64,000 bases of DNA from Sphingobacteriales bacterium (GTDB lineage: Bacteria; Bacteroidota; Bacteroidia; Chitinophagales; Chitinophagaceae), in contig RXJG01000003.1 in assembly GCA_003963365.1 (NCBI GenBank), positions 208,202 to 272,201 on the forward strand. Direction: 5' to 3'. Under the pieces are notes generated by a model, which had not been told where the DNA came from, ran no database searches, and saw only the letters and a list, made by a program, of their open reading frames with translations. Positions within the stretch are counted from its first letter, which is position 1. Each line of letters begins with the position of its first letter. Position numbers and translations under genes: made by a program. Below are positions 1 to 8,942 of the stretch, one piece after another.

Positions 1-188
1 TAAAAAACGGGGTGTTACCCCGCAATTTGTGGGAAGCCACCCAGGCTATGAAATCATCATCCCTAGCAAAAGAATTGTTTGGTGAAATTTTTGTAGAGCA
101 TTTTACCGGTACCCGTGAATGGGAATGGCGGCAATATTTAAAAGTGGTGACGGATTGGGAATTGAAGCGTTATTTTGAAATTATATAA
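1..188 (+). CDS. Glutamine synthetase-like (gamma-glutamylamine synthetase) C-terminus, partial
   Basis: The window opens inside this gene; the reading frame whose codons begin at base 3 stays open to a TAA at 186-188. The visible 61 residues include LPRNLWEATQAM, LFGEIFVEHF and a terminal TREWEWRQY...TDWELKRYFEII, which is the characteristic end of the glutamine synthetase fold. The TDWE(L)xRYFE ending is typical of the subfamily that ligates glutamate to amines (PuuA / GlnA3 / GlnA4-like) rather than of the ammonia-assimilating GlnA. The genes downstream (alcohol dehydrogenase, class I amidotransferase-like hydrolase, aldehyde dehydrogenase) support an amine-gamma-glutamylation role. Family assignment is firm; amine specificity is inference from context, since the active-site part lies outside the window. 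Confidence 0.85.
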   Translation, partial: KNGVLPRNLWEATQAMKSSSLAKELFGEIFVEHFTGTREWEWRQYLKVVTDWELKRYFEII

Positions 189-228
189 ATCGGCCGATCA
201 ATTACAAATAAAAAATCAACCTGTACGC

Positions 229-1377
229 ATGATGTTTGATAAAGTTGTTCAATTTAATTTTCCAACAATTATTCGTTTTGGTGCGGGAGCCATTAATGAA
301 TTACCGGAATATCTCAGGCAAAACAATTTAAAATCACCACTTTTTGTAACAGATTCTGTAATTGCACAATTATCCTTCTTTAAAAAAATTACAAGCGATC
401 TCGGGCAAAAGGGTATTTCAGTTATAGTTTTTTCTGACATTCATAAAAACCCTGTAAAATCGGATGTATATAAAGGAACGGATGTTTGGGATCAAACCAT
501 GCGGGATAGTATCATTGGCGTTGGTGGTGGTGCAGCATTAGATGTGGCGAGAGCTATTGCACTGCGTATTAACCACCGGGAGGATCTTTTTAAATACGAT
601 GATCTTATTGGTGGTGATATTTATGTTACCAATGAAGTACCTCCATTTATAACCGTGCCCACAACCTCAGGTACGGGTAGTGAAGTGGGACGCAGTGCTA
701 TTATTGCAGATGACGAAACGCATCAGAAAAAAATATTGTTTTCACCAAAGCTATTAGCCAAAATTGTTTTTGCTGATCCTATGCTTACAATGGAACTACC
801 TCCCTTTATTACAGCGGCTACCGGTATGGATGCACTTACCCATAATATGGAAGCATTCCTGGCAAAAAATTATAACCCGTTGTGTGACGGGATTGCTTTA
901 GAAGGAATTTCACTTATAAAAGACTCACTGGTAACCGCAGTAAAGCAACCCGATCTTGCAGCCAGAAGTAAAATGCTCGTTGCTTCCATGATGGGAGCTA
1001 TTGCTTTTCAAAAAGGCTTAGGCGTTGTTCATTCCCTGGCACATCCGCTCTCTTCGTTACTGGACACCCATCATGGGTTAGCCAATGCGGTTAATATTCC
1101 ATACGGGATGCAATTTAACATTGCAGGGTTTGAAGATAAATTTCGCCGCATAGCCAGGGCACTGGAACTGAAAGACGAAACAGGCGAGGCCGTTGTGAAT
1201 TACCTGTTTGATCTGAATTCAAGTATCAATATACCGCATAAATTAAGGGATATTAATGTAAAAGAAGAACACCTGGATACATTGGCAGACCTGGCATTTG
1301 CCGATTTTGCCCATCCAAATAATCCTAAGCCTGTGCAAAGGGAAGACTTCAGACAGTTATATGCCCGGGCTTTATAA
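229..1377 (+). CDS. Iron-containing (group III) alcohol dehydrogenase
   Basis: A 382-residue NAD(P)-dependent metal-containing alcohol dehydrogenase, the usual length of the family. Visible motifs are the nucleotide-binding GVGGGAALDVARA, the TVPTTSGTGSEV loop, the metal-ligand helix ATGMDALTHNMEAF and the second metal site HSLAHPLSSLLDTHHG. I chose the ATG at 229 (MMFDKVVQFNF) because an in-frame TTG at 175 would run back into the glutamine-synthetase-like gene and add an unconserved tail; the next codon is also ATG. It lies 40 bp after the ligase and before the hydrolase/aldehyde dehydrogenase pair, so it probably oxidises an alcohol intermediate, for example a gamma-glutamyl amino alcohol, to an aldehyde. 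The substrate itself cannot be read from sequence. Confidence 0.88.
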   Translation: MMFDKVVQFNFPTIIRFGAGAINELPEYLRQNNLKSPLFVTDSVIAQLSFFKKITSDLGQKGISVIVFSDIHKNPVKSDVYKGTDVWDQTMRDSIIGVGGGAALDVARAIALRINHREDLFKYDDLIGGDIYVTNEVPPFITVPTTSGTGSEVGRSAIIADDETHQKKILFSPKLLAKIVFADPMLTMELPPFITAATGMDALTHNMEAFLAKNYNPLCDGIALEGISLIKDSLVTAVKQPDLAARSKMLVASMMGAIAFQKGLGVVHSLAHPLSSLLDTHHGLANAVNIPYGMQFNIAGFEDKFRRIARALELKDETGEAVVNYLFDLNSSINIPHKLRDINVKEEHLDTLADLAFADFAHPNNPKPVQREDFRQLYARAL

Positions 1378-1437
1378 AGAAAGCTGGTAAGCATTTTATG
1401 CCAGTAACAGATCATTAAAAATTATAGCGGATAAAAC

Positions 1438-2160
1438 ATGAAAATAGGTTTATCTTATACTGACGATGACATAAAACACCAAAACTATACTGAGTGGCTG
1501 GCGGAAGGCGGCGTTGATGTTATAAAATTATATGAAAAGGAAAATGATCCAAAGGAAATAGAAGAATACGATGCTCTTGTGCTATCAGGTGGTATTGATA
1601 TCCACCCTGAATTTTATAATTCCGGGAATACTGTTTACCCGCATGCACCCAAAAAATTTTATGAAAAAAGAGATGAATTTGAGATAGCACTGTTCAAATA
1701 TTCGCAGCAGGCAAATAAGCCGGTACTGGGTATTTGCCGTGGACTCCAGTTAATTAATTGTTTTTATAATGGCACACTCGTACAGGATTTGGGGCAGGAA
1801 AAAAACAATATTCACAAAGCTGCTGTCGTCAATCATATTCAAAAAGATAAAGTGCATGGAGTGGATATTGAAAGCGGAACAATTTTGTATGAAATACTAA
1901 ACGGTGAAAGATTTGCCGCCAACAGTGCACATCACCAGGCCATTGATAAATTGGGCACGGGATTAAAAGCCAACTGCTATTCTGATGATGGATTAATTGA
2001 AGGCATAGAATGGGAAAAAGCAGGTCAAAAACCTTTTTTACTTGGTGTGCAATGGCATCCGGAAAGGATGTATAAATTTGGTTTGGAAAAATCTCCCCTG
2101 TCAAAAGCCATCCGAAGCAGGTTTATTGAAGAAATAAAAAAATCAATTTCAGTAAAATGA
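1438..2160 (+). CDS. Gamma-glutamyl amide hydrolase, class I glutamine amidotransferase-like (peptidase C26, PuuD-like)
   Basis: A 240-residue protein of the class I glutamine amidotransferase superfamily, peptidase C26 branch. The nucleophile elbow is GICRGLQLIN (catalytic Cys after GI) and the His/Glu of the triad are in GVQWHPERM near residue 207. PuuD-type enzymes split gamma-glutamyl amides to glutamate plus the freed amino acid. The start ATG is preceded by a 60-bp gap after the alcohol dehydrogenase, and its stop codon overlaps the start of the aldehyde dehydrogenase by 4 bp (ATGA), suggesting translational coupling. With its neighbours it completes the last step of a gamma-glutamylated catabolic route. 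Function of the domain is secure; the precise substrate is inferred. Confidence 0.88.
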   Translation: MKIGLSYTDDDIKHQNYTEWLAEGGVDVIKLYEKENDPKEIEEYDALVLSGGIDIHPEFYNSGNTVYPHAPKKFYEKRDEFEIALFKYSQQANKPVLGICRGLQLINCFYNGTLVQDLGQEKNNIHKAAVVNHIQKDKVHGVDIESGTILYEILNGERFAANSAHHQAIDKLGTGLKANCYSDDGLIEGIEWEKAGQKPFLLGVQWHPERMYKFGLEKSPLSKAIRSRFIEEIKKSISVK

Positions 2161-3527
2161 AAATTATTAATCCGGCAACGGAAGATATTATCCTGGAAGT
2201 ACAGGAAGACAATAAAGAAAGTATTGATAAGAAATTTCGTTTATTACAAACCGGGCAATCTCAGTGGGCCCGGACCGACCTGAAAAAAAGAATCAGTTGC
2301 ATTGAAAAATTTCACCAGCTTCTGGATGAAGAAAAAGATGTACTGGCAGCAACCCTAACCCGTGAAATGGGAAAACCTGTACAACAATCTTATAACGAAT
2401 TAAACGGAGCCAGGGGGAGGATCAAATTTTTTATTGACAATGCAGCTCAATGGCTCGCAGATGAGTGGATAACCACCGATGGAGCAACGAAAGAAAAAAT
2501 CAGTTATGAACCCCTTGGAATTATTGCTAACATTTCTGCCTGGAATTATCCTTACCTGGTAGGAGTAAACGTTTTTATACCAGCATTAATTGGTGGTAAT
2601 GCTGTATTTTATAAGCCATCTGAATATGCCACACTAACCGGTATGGCTATCCAAAAATTATTATATAAAGCAGGTATACCGGAAAATGTTTTTCAATTGG
2701 CAATAGGAAAAGGTGATACAGGAGAATTGCTGCTGCAACTGCCTTTAAATGGTTATTACTTTACCGGAAGCTACCGCACAGGTAAATATATTGCAGAAAA
2801 AGTGGCTGCTAAATTAGTTCCCTGCCAACTGGAATTGGGTGGGAAAGATCCTTTGTATGTTGCTGATGACATAACGGATATTCAAAAGGTAGCCGGCGCT
2901 GCACTGGAAGGTGTTGTGTACAATAATGGCCAAAGTTGCTGTGCAGTAGAACGGATATATGTGCATGAAAATATTTACGAGCCATTTGTAAATGCTTATA
3001 TTGACCAGGCTGCTAAAATGAAAATTGGCGATCCAATGGACCCGGCAACCGAAATAGGCCCATTAGCCAGAAAAGAACAAAAAGAATTTTTAAAAGACCA
3101 GGTTACAGACGCCATAGAAAAAGGTGCTACTCTTTTGCTGGGTGAAAAGGAAATAAATGGCAGGGGCTATTTTATTTCACCCACCGTACTGGTAAATGTC
3201 AATCATGCAATGAAGATTATGAAAGAAGAATCCTTTGGCCCTGTAATTGGTATTCAAAAAGTAAAAGATGATAACGAAGCGCTTAAACTCATGCAGGATA
3301 CAGAGTATGGTCTTACAGCAGCTATCTATTCCAGCAGTTTTGAACGGGCGGAAGCCATGATGAAGCAACTAAATACGGGTACAGTATATTGGAATTGCTG
3401 CGACAGGGTAAGTGCCGGGCTTCCATGGTCGGGACGTAAACAATCTGGACTTGGCGTTACTTTATCCTATCTTGGCATCAGGGCTTTTGTTCATCCCAAA
3501 GCCTACCACATACGATCATCCAATTAA
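2157..3527 (+). CDS. NAD(P)-dependent aldehyde dehydrogenase
   Basis: A 456-residue ALDH-superfamily enzyme, about normal length for the succinate-semialdehyde/gamma-glutamyl-aldehyde branch. The NAD-binding ISAWNYPY segment, the YFTGSYRTGK loop, the general base in LELGGKD (E226) and the nucleophile in NNGQSCCAVER (C261/C262) are all present, so it should be active. It starts inside the stop codon of the upstream hydrolase. In a gamma-glutamylation pathway it would oxidise the gamma-glutamyl aldehyde to the acid before hydrolysis. No signal peptide; cytoplasmic. The order ligase - alcohol dehydrogenase - hydrolase - aldehyde dehydrogenase lacks the flavin amine oxidase (PuuB) of putrescine catabolism. 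Confidence 0.92.
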   Translation: MKIINPATEDIILEVQEDNKESIDKKFRLLQTGQSQWARTDLKKRISCIEKFHQLLDEEKDVLAATLTREMGKPVQQSYNELNGARGRIKFFIDNAAQWLADEWITTDGATKEKISYEPLGIIANISAWNYPYLVGVNVFIPALIGGNAVFYKPSEYATLTGMAIQKLLYKAGIPENVFQLAIGKGDTGELLLQLPLNGYYFTGSYRTGKYIAEKVAAKLVPCQLELGGKDPLYVADDITDIQKVAGAALEGVVYNNGQSCCAVERIYVHENIYEPFVNAYIDQAAKMKIGDPMDPATEIGPLARKEQKEFLKDQVTDAIEKGATLLLGEKEINGRGYFISPTVLVNVNHAMKIMKEESFGPVIGIQKVKDDNEALKLMQDTEYGLTAAIYSSSFERAEAMMKQLNTGTVYWNCCDRVSAGLPWSGRKQSGLGVTLSYLGIRAFVHPKAYHIRSSN

Positions 3528-3650
3528 TGTTGTATTCAGCAAATGGATTATTTAACAAAAAACAATTGGCAAAAGGTTAGTCCGGCGTAAAACATGAAAT
3601 TGATCCACAGATATTAATTATGTAACTATTCTGCACAAAACAGGATTGCA

Positions 3651-3679
3651 TTGTTTACAAACTTTTTTAAGTACATTTA
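3651..3679 (+). promoter_or_regulatory. Candidate Bacteroidota promoter for the urease operon
   Basis: A TTG at 3651-3653 lies 18 bp before TAcaTTTa at 3672-3679, one mismatch from the Bacteroidota -7 consensus TAnnTTTG with a -33 TTG-like box. It lies about 50 bp before ureA in the 200-bp gap that separates it from the aldehyde dehydrogenase. The rest of that gap shows nothing else recognisable. Confidence 0.35.
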
Positions 3680-3727
3680 GGTTCTTCGATTGCTGCTGTT
3701 ATTTTTTACCGATAATCAAATATTGAA

Positions 3728-4030
3728 ATGCATTTATCACCCAGAGAAACAGAAAAACTATTGCTTTTTCTTGCAGGGGAATTGGCAGAAAAACGAAAGG
3801 CCCGTGGATTAAAATTAAATTACCCTGAATCCATCGCCCTCATCAGCTCCCGCCTGCAGGAAGCGGCCAGGGATGGCCAATCAGTAGCACAATTGATGCA
3901 CTACGGAACTACCATTTTAACCCGGAACGATGTAATGGAAGGAGTAGCTGAAATGATTCATGATATCCAGATTGAAGCAACTTTCCCGGATGGAACGAAA
4001 CTGGTTACTGTTCACGACCCAATTAGATAA
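3728..4030 (+). CDS. ureA: Urease subunit gamma
   Basis: The 100-residue gamma subunit of the nickel enzyme that hydrolyses urea to ammonia and carbamate. It begins [14 protein letters not shown] and has the family hallmarks [16 protein letters not shown], the [14 protein letters not shown] segment and the terminal [10 protein letters not shown]. Length is exactly that of stand-alone UreA. It opens an eight-gene set ureA-B-C-E-F-G-D-permease, so subunits and Ni-loading chaperones are all present. A TAnnTTTG-like promoter candidate precedes it. The spacer to ureB carries an inverted-repeat word element. Confidence 0.97.
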   Translation: MHLSPRETEKLLLFLAGELAEKRKARGLKLNYPESIALISSRLQEAARDGQSVAQLMHYGTTILTRNDVMEGVAEMIHDIQIEATFPDGTKLVTVHDPIR

Positions 4031-4035
4031 TTATG

Positions 4036-4100
4036 CTAAATGTTGAATGCTGAAGGCTAAATGCCAACTCGTTCAACAAACAACATTCATCATTCAACAT
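4036..4100. repeat. Stuttering-word inverted repeat between ureA and ureB
   Basis: The arm atgttgaatg (4040-4049) is repeated in inverse orientation as cattcaacat (4091-4100), a perfect 10-bp match. Between them the words gctgaaggctaaatgcc and gttcaacaaacaacattcat echo the same motif. It nearly fills the 77-bp gap between two genes that should be co-transcribed, so it may be an mRNA stem rather than a terminator. Confidence 0.6.
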
Positions 4101-4107
4101 AAACACT

Positions 4108-4416
4108 ATGATACCCGGAGAATACATTATTAAAGACGGAGATATTGTTGCCAACGAAGGCAGGAGAACGATAAAGATTATTGTGGTAAACAAAGGCGAC
4201 AGGCCAGTACAGATAGGTTCACATTATCATTTTGCAGAAGTAAACAAGCAACTGGAATTTAATCGTCAGCAGACTAAAGGTATGCGGCTCAATATTGCAG
4301 CAGGAACAGCTGTACGTTTTGAACCCGGCGAAGAAAAAGAAGTAGAGCTTACTGAGTTTGGAGGCAACAAAATAATTTATGGCTTCAATAACCAGGTGAA
4401 CGGCTCAGTTAAATGA
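4108..4416 (+). CDS. ureB: Urease subunit beta
   Basis: The 102-residue beta subunit of urease. It begins [13 protein letters not shown] and contains [21 protein letters not shown], the [29 protein letters not shown] core and the [12 protein letters not shown] end that define UreB. Full length, no fusion with UreA (as occurs in some bacteria). It sits between ureA and ureC, each separated by a word-repeat spacer (77 and 99 bp) rather than overlapping, unlike the tighter accessory genes downstream. Confidence 0.97.
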   Translation: MIPGEYIIKDGDIVANEGRRTIKIIVVNKGDRPVQIGSHYHFAEVNKQLEFNRQQTKGMRLNIAAGTAVRFEPGEEKEVELTEFGGNKIIYGFNNQVNGSVK

Positions 4417-4507
4417 GTAGTTAGCAGTCAACAGTTGACAATCAAAACAATTCACCATTGATCATTCACTAGTGACAATTCAACATTCAACACTTAAAAT
4501 TCAACAT
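4417..4507. repeat. Stuttering-word spacer between ureB and ureC
   Basis: This spacer is built of near-repeats of TTGAATG/CATTCAA words: palindromic gtcaacagttgac and tcactagtga, then attcaccattgatcattcac and a run of 'attcaacattcaacact...attcaacat'. It belongs to the same class as the ureA/ureB and ureF/ureG spacers. No gene fits in it. Confidence 0.5.
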
Positions 4508-4515
4508 AACAATCC

Positions 4516-6237
4516 ATGGGTTTTCTTATTAATAAAAACAAATACGCCGGCATGTATGGCCCCACAACGGGTGATAAAGTGAGGCTGGGCGATACAGAAC
4601 TCTTTATTGAAATAGAAAAAGATTATACTGTTTATGGAGATGAGGCCAAGTTTGGCGGTGGTAAAACTATTCGGGATGGTATGGCCCAGTCGGCAAGAGC
4701 CAAACGTGATGAAGGAGTGCTGGATTTTGTCATCACCAGTGTAATGATTATTGATCATTGGGGAATTGTAAAAGCAGATATCGGCATTAAAGACGGAAAG
4801 ATAATTGGCATTGGCAAAGCCGGAAATCCTGATACAATGGATGGTGTTTCTCCCAATATGATTATTGGAGCATCAACAGAAGTACATGGCGGTGCCGGGT
4901 TGATTGCCACGGCCGGTGGTATTGATACGCATATTCACTTTATTTGTCCGCAGCAAATTGACCATGCTTTGTTCAGTGGCGTTACCACTATGTTTGGTGG
5001 TGGTACTGGTCCTGCTGATGGTACCGCTGCAACTACGGTAACACCCGGTGCATGGAATATCCAAAAAATGTTAGAAGCTGCGGATGCTTTCCCAATGAAC
5101 CTTGGTTTTATGGGTAAAGGCAATTGTGCAACTATTGAACCATTGGAAGAACAAATTGAAGCAGGTGCTATTGGTTTAAAAATTCATGAAGACTGGGGAA
5201 GTACGCCTGCAGTAATTGATGCATCATTGAAAGTAGCGGATAAATTAGATGTGCAGATTGCTATTCATACGGATACTTTAAATGAAGGTGGTTTTTTAGA
5301 AGATACTGTAGCGGCCATCAATGGAAGAGTGATTCACACTTTTCATACAGAAGGTGCCGGTGGTGGTCATGCTCCCGATATTATCAAGATTGCGATGTAT
5401 CCAAATATTCTTCCGTCATCTACTAATCCAACAAGACCATACACTGTTAATACCATTGATGAACATTTGGATATGCTGATGGTTTGTCATCACCTGAGCC
5501 CAACAGTGTCCGAAGATGTTTCATTTGCTGATAGCCGTATTCGTCCTGAAACCATTGCAGCAGAAGATATATTACATGATATGGGAGTTATCAGTATGAT
5601 GAGCAGTGATTCGCAGGCGATGGGTCGTGTGGCAGAGGTGATAACGAGAACATGGCAAACAGCCCATAAAATGAAAGTACAACGGGGTCCTTTGCCGCAG
5701 GATGAAGGAAAAGAAAATGATAACTTCCGGGTAAAGCGTTATGTATCTAAGTACACAATTAACCCGGCCATATCACACGGTATTAGTGAATATGTTGGTT
5801 CTATTGAACCGGGCAAACTGGCGGATATTGTTTTGTGGAAGCCTTCATTATTCGGTGCCAAACCTGAAATGATTATTAAAGGCGGAATGATTATCGCTTC
5901 AAGAATGGGTGACCCTAATGCATCTATTCCAACACCACAACCGGTGATTTATCGTCATATGTTTGGAGCACACGGAAAAGCATTGCATAAAACCTGTGTC
6001 AGTTTTGTTTCAAAATTATCGCTGGAGAAAAATGTGGTGCAGCAATATGAATTAGAAAAGATAGTATTGCCGGTTAAAAACTGCCGCAGTATTTCCAAAA
6101 AAGATTTAATTCATAATGATGCTACTCCGTCCATTGAAGTAAATCCTGAAAACTATGAAGTAAAAGTGGATGGTGAAGTAATTACCTGCGAACCGATGAA
6201 AGTATTACCATTAGCACAACGCTATTTTTTATTCTGA
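4516..6237 (+). CDS. ureC: Urease subunit alpha (catalytic)
   Basis: The 573-residue catalytic subunit holding the dinuclear nickel centre. Nickel ligands are visible: GGIDTHIHF (H139, H141), the carbamylated lysine in GLKIHEDWG (K222), AIHTDT (H251), [15 protein letters not shown], and the aspartate in [11 protein letters not shown] (D365). The mobile flap with the catalytic histidine is in MVCHHLSP (around H325). Length matches bacterial UreC. The start ATG precedes [21 protein letters not shown], the conserved UreC opening. The next gene ureE begins one base after the stop codon. All key residues are present, so it should be functional. Confidence 0.98.
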   Translation: MGFLINKNKYAGMYGPTTGDKVRLGDTELFIEIEKDYTVYGDEAKFGGGKTIRDGMAQSARAKRDEGVLDFVITSVMIIDHWGIVKADIGIKDGKIIGIGKAGNPDTMDGVSPNMIIGASTEVHGGAGLIATAGGIDTHIHFICPQQIDHALFSGVTTMFGGGTGPADGTAATTVTPGAWNIQKMLEAADAFPMNLGFMGKGNCATIEPLEEQIEAGAIGLKIHEDWGSTPAVIDASLKVADKLDVQIAIHTDTLNEGGFLEDTVAAINGRVIHTFHTEGAGGGHAPDIIKIAMYPNILPSSTNPTRPYTVNTIDEHLDMLMVCHHLSPTVSEDVSFADSRIRPETIAAEDILHDMGVISMMSSDSQAMGRVAEVITRTWQTAHKMKVQRGPLPQDEGKENDNFRVKRYVSKYTINPAISHGISEYVGSIEPGKLADIVLWKPSLFGAKPEMIIKGGMIIASRMGDPNASIPTPQPVIYRHMFGAHGKALHKTCVSFVSKLSLEKNVVQQYELEKIVLPVKNCRSISKKDLIHNDATPSIEVNPENYEVKVDGEVITCEPMKVLPLAQRYFLF

Positions 6238-6238
6238 T

Positions 6239-6739
6239 ATGATTATTACGCAAACTCTGGGAAATATAAATACAACTAACATTGACAACAAAGTCATTGA
6301 TTGGTTACCCCTGCAGTGGTTTGAAACCAACAAACGTATTCTGCGTAAAAAAACATTTTCGGGAAAAGAAGTAGCCCTGAAATTTCTAAATGAATCAGCC
6401 ACACTTACACAAGGTGATATATTGTGGCAGGATGAAAAAACCATTATTGCAATTGAAGTATTACCCTGTGATTGTTTGGTAATTCAGCCCAAGAATATGT
6501 TTGAAATGGCTTCTGTTTGTTATGAGATTGGCAATAAACATCTTTCGTTGTTTTATGAAAACGATGAACTGCTGGTGCCGTTTGAATCACCATTGCAGCG
6601 ATTATTAATTGCGCAGGGTTATGAAGTAAAAACAGAAAAAAGAAAATTGCTTCAACCATTAAAAACAACTGTGGCTCCGCATGGCAATAACAATGAATCT
6701 TTATTTTCAAGAATAATGAAACTGAGTTCAAATGAATAG
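6239..6739 (+). CDS. ureE: Urease accessory nickel chaperone UreE
   Basis: A 166-residue protein that fits UreE, the metallochaperone delivering Ni to the UreG/F/D complex. It has the N-terminal strand-rich domain (RILRKKTFSGKEVALKFLNE, LTQGDILW) and the metal-binding-domain core (YEIGNKHLSLF, VPFESPLQRLL). The C-terminal tail is not histidine-rich, unlike Klebsiella UreE, so nickel storage capacity is probably low. It starts 1 bp after ureC and overlaps the start of ureF by 8 bp. Confidence 0.92.
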   Translation: MIITQTLGNINTTNIDNKVIDWLPLQWFETNKRILRKKTFSGKEVALKFLNESATLTQGDILWQDEKTIIAIEVLPCDCLVIQPKNMFEMASVCYEIGNKHLSLFYENDELLVPFESPLQRLLIAQGYEVKTEKRKLLQPLKTTVAPHGNNNESLFSRIMKLSSNE

Positions 6740-7418
6740 TGCTTTATTGAAACTGCTGCATCTTACCGACCCTACCCTGCCCATTGGAGGGTTCTCTCAT
6801 TCAGCCGGGTTGGAAACCTATGTGCAGCAGAATAAAGTAAAAGATACGGCCACAGCAAAAGATTTTATTGTACAAATGCTCAGTAACAATATTCATTATA
6901 CAGATGCTGCTTTTGTTTCCTTAGCATATGATGCTACAGCAGCAAATAACCTGAATAAAATCATCTCACTGGATAATGAATGTACCGCTGTTAAACTTCC
7001 TGAAGAAATGCGAATGGCCAGTATCAAAATGGGCAGGCGTTTATTAAAAATATTTCAACCCGTTAAACAGCATGAGTTACTAAATCAATATTCAGCTGCT
7101 TTAAAAGCAGGAGAAGCCAATGGAAATTATTGCATCGTATTTGGATTGATTGCTGCATTAATGAACATCGAAAAGAAAGAAGCATTGACTGGCTTTTATT
7201 ACAACTCTGCAGTTGGTTTTGTAATGAATAGTGTAAAGTTGATTCCTTTAAGTCAGCAAAGCGGACAGGAAATTTTATTTTCTCTGCATGAACTGATAGA
7301 GGAACTGGCACTAAAAAATTTAAGTCCTGGTAAAGAATTGATTGGTTTATGTTGCAGTGGTTTTGATATAAAGTCCATGGAGCATGAACGGTTGTATTCA
7401 AGATTGTATATGTCGTGA
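6732..7418 (+). CDS. ureF: Urease accessory protein UreF
   Basis: A 228-residue all-helical UreF, which bridges UreD and UreG in the urease activation complex and gates GTP hydrolysis. The opening LLHLTDPTLPIGGFSHSAGLETYVQ is diagnostic; later GEANGNYCIVFGLIAA and YNSAVGFVMNSVKLIPLSQQSGQ are also typical. It overlaps ureE by 8 bp. The spacer to ureG contains a near-perfect 21-bp inverted repeat, so co-transcription with ureG is likely but a stem-loop lies between them. Confidence 0.94.
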   Translation: MNSALLKLLHLTDPTLPIGGFSHSAGLETYVQQNKVKDTATAKDFIVQMLSNNIHYTDAAFVSLAYDATAANNLNKIISLDNECTAVKLPEEMRMASIKMGRRLLKIFQPVKQHELLNQYSAALKAGEANGNYCIVFGLIAALMNIEKKEALTGFYYNSAVGFVMNSVKLIPLSQQSGQEILFSLHELIEELALKNLSPGKELIGLCCSGFDIKSMEHERLYSRLYMS

Positions 7419-7427
7419 GTGGTGAAT

Positions 7428-7493
7428 GGTGAATAGTCAATAGTGAATATTTACACTGATCTGAAATTGACCATTCACTATTGACTATTAACC
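7428..7493. repeat. Inverted word repeat between ureF and ureG
   Basis: The arm aatagtcaatagtgaat (7432-7448) is repeated as its exact reverse complement at 7473-7489 (17 bp); after one mismatch the outer ggt/acc pair extends the stem to 21 bp. Each arm is itself a stutter (gtgaat / agtcaat / agtgaat). The loop is 24 nt. It has no T-tract that would clearly mark a terminator; the A-run after it is on the plus strand. Confidence 0.8.
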
Positions 7494-7506
7494 AAAAAAA
7501 TTTATT

Positions 7507-8145
7507 ATGAGTGAAAGAAACTATATAAAAATCGGTGTGGCCGGCCCGGTTGGCTCCGGCAAAACAGCTTTGATTGAGCGGCTCACAAGAGCAATGGCAA
7601 AAGATTACAGCATTGGCGTAATTACTAATGATATTTATACTAAAGAAGATGCTGCATTCTTAACGATGCACAGCTTGCTGCCGCCGGAAAGAATTATCGG
7701 TGTGGAAACAGGCGGTTGTCCGCATACTGCTATTCGGGAAGATGCCAGCATGAATTTAGAAGCGGTGGAAGAAATGGTTGAAAGATTTCCGGATGTGGAA
7801 TTAATTTTTATTGAAAGTGGCGGAGATAATCTCTCAGCTACATTCAGTCCTGATTTAGCTGACTTAACCATATTTGTAATTGATGTGGCGGAAGGAGATA
7901 AAATTCCACGTAAAGGCGGGCCCGGCATAACAAGAAGCGATTTACTGGTGATCAATAAAATTGATTTAGCGCCTTATGTAAATGCCAGTCTTGAGGTAAT
8001 GGAAAAAGATGCAAAGAAAATGCGGAATGGTCAGCCGTTTATTTTTACCAATTTAATGAAACTGGAAGGATTGAATGAAGTGATTGGCTGGATAAAAAAA
8101 TATGCTTTGCTGGAAGACATTAATGAACCAGCACTTATCCGATGA
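7507..8145 (+). CDS. ureG: Urease accessory GTPase UreG
   Basis: A 212-residue SIMIBI-class GTPase that delivers nickel to apo-urease. The P-loop [14 protein letters not shown], the metal-binding [15 protein letters not shown] (CPH motif), the switch [13 protein letters not shown] and the guanine-specificity VINKIDLAP are all present. No His-rich N-terminal extension. Its stop overlaps the ureD start by 4 bp (ATGA), suggesting coupled translation of the UreG-UreD partners. Confidence 0.97.
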   Translation: MSERNYIKIGVAGPVGSGKTALIERLTRAMAKDYSIGVITNDIYTKEDAAFLTMHSLLPPERIIGVETGGCPHTAIREDASMNLEAVEEMVERFPDVELIFIESGGDNLSATFSPDLADLTIFVIDVAEGDKIPRKGGPGITRSDLLVINKIDLAPYVNASLEVMEKDAKKMRNGQPFIFTNLMKLEGLNEVIGWIKKYALLEDINEPALIR

Positions 8146-8942
8146 AAGCAGAACTGCATATACAAGCTGCATTGCGCAATGGCAAAACTTACCTGAAGCA
8201 GGGATATTTCTCTCCGCCATTCAAAATTGCCAACATTACAGAGGATAAGAAATCTCATTCGTTGCAGCTAATGCTGATGAGTTCTTCTCCTGGCATATTA
8301 GATGGGGATGAATATGAAATTAAAGTGGAAGTGGAGGATGATTGTTCACTGCAGTTGCTCACACAATCATACCAGCGGTTATTTAATATGAAAAAGGGAG
8401 CAACGCAAACATTGGCAGTTACTATTGGTGAAAATGCTTCTTTTATTTATATACCGCATCCTGCTGTACCACATTATGAATCTATCTTCACATCAAAAAA
8501 TAAAATCCATTTAAAGAATAACAGCAAATTAATTTGGGGAGAGATTTTAACTTGTGGAAGAAAATTAAACGGCGAAGTATTTCGGTTATCCAAATACCAT
8601 AATCTCACAGAGGTTTATTTAAACGAAAAACTCATCATTAAAGAAAACTTATTAATTCAGCCATCATTAATTAATCCATCCTTAACAGGTCAGTTAGAAA
8701 ATTATACCCACCAGGCCAGTTTGATAATACTGGATGAATCAATAAACACAGTCATCATTAAAGAGGAAATAGCAGTTTTATTATCAGAGGTAAATGAAAT
8801 TGATTTTGGTGTTACCAATGCACCGGTTAATGGTATTATTGTCCTAATACTGGGAAATAAAGCCGAGCAATTATTTCAACTGTTGCAATCCATTTCATTA
8901 TTAATCCAAAAACAAAATAAAATACTCACTTCCATTGCATAG
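8142..8942 (+). CDS. ureD: Urease accessory protein UreD
   Basis: A 266-residue beta-helix scaffold protein that binds urease and carries nickel from UreG through its tunnel. The segments [39 protein letters not shown] and [26 protein letters not shown] are the UreD hallmarks (GGL.GGD-like turn here SPGILDGDE). It is the last of the classical accessory set and overlaps the following permease by 8 bp. Confidence 0.93.
   Translation: MKAELHIQAALRNGKTYLKQGYFSPPFKIANITEDKKSHSLQLMLMSSSPGILDGDEYEIKVEVEDDCSLQLLTQSYQRLFNMKKGATQTLAVTIGENASFIYIPHPAVPHYESIFTSKNKIHLKNNSKLIWGEILTCGRKLNGEVFRLSKYHNLTEVYLNEKLIIKENLLIQPSLINPSLTGQLENYTHQASLIILDESINTVIIKEEIAVLLSEVNEIDFGVTNAPVNGIIVLILGNKAEQLFQLLQSISLLIQKQNKILTSIA

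Noticed and set aside
175-228. TTG start for the iron-type alcohol dehydrogenase
   Set aside because: It would overlap the end of the glutamine-synthetase-like gene; the ATG at 229 gives the normal family length.
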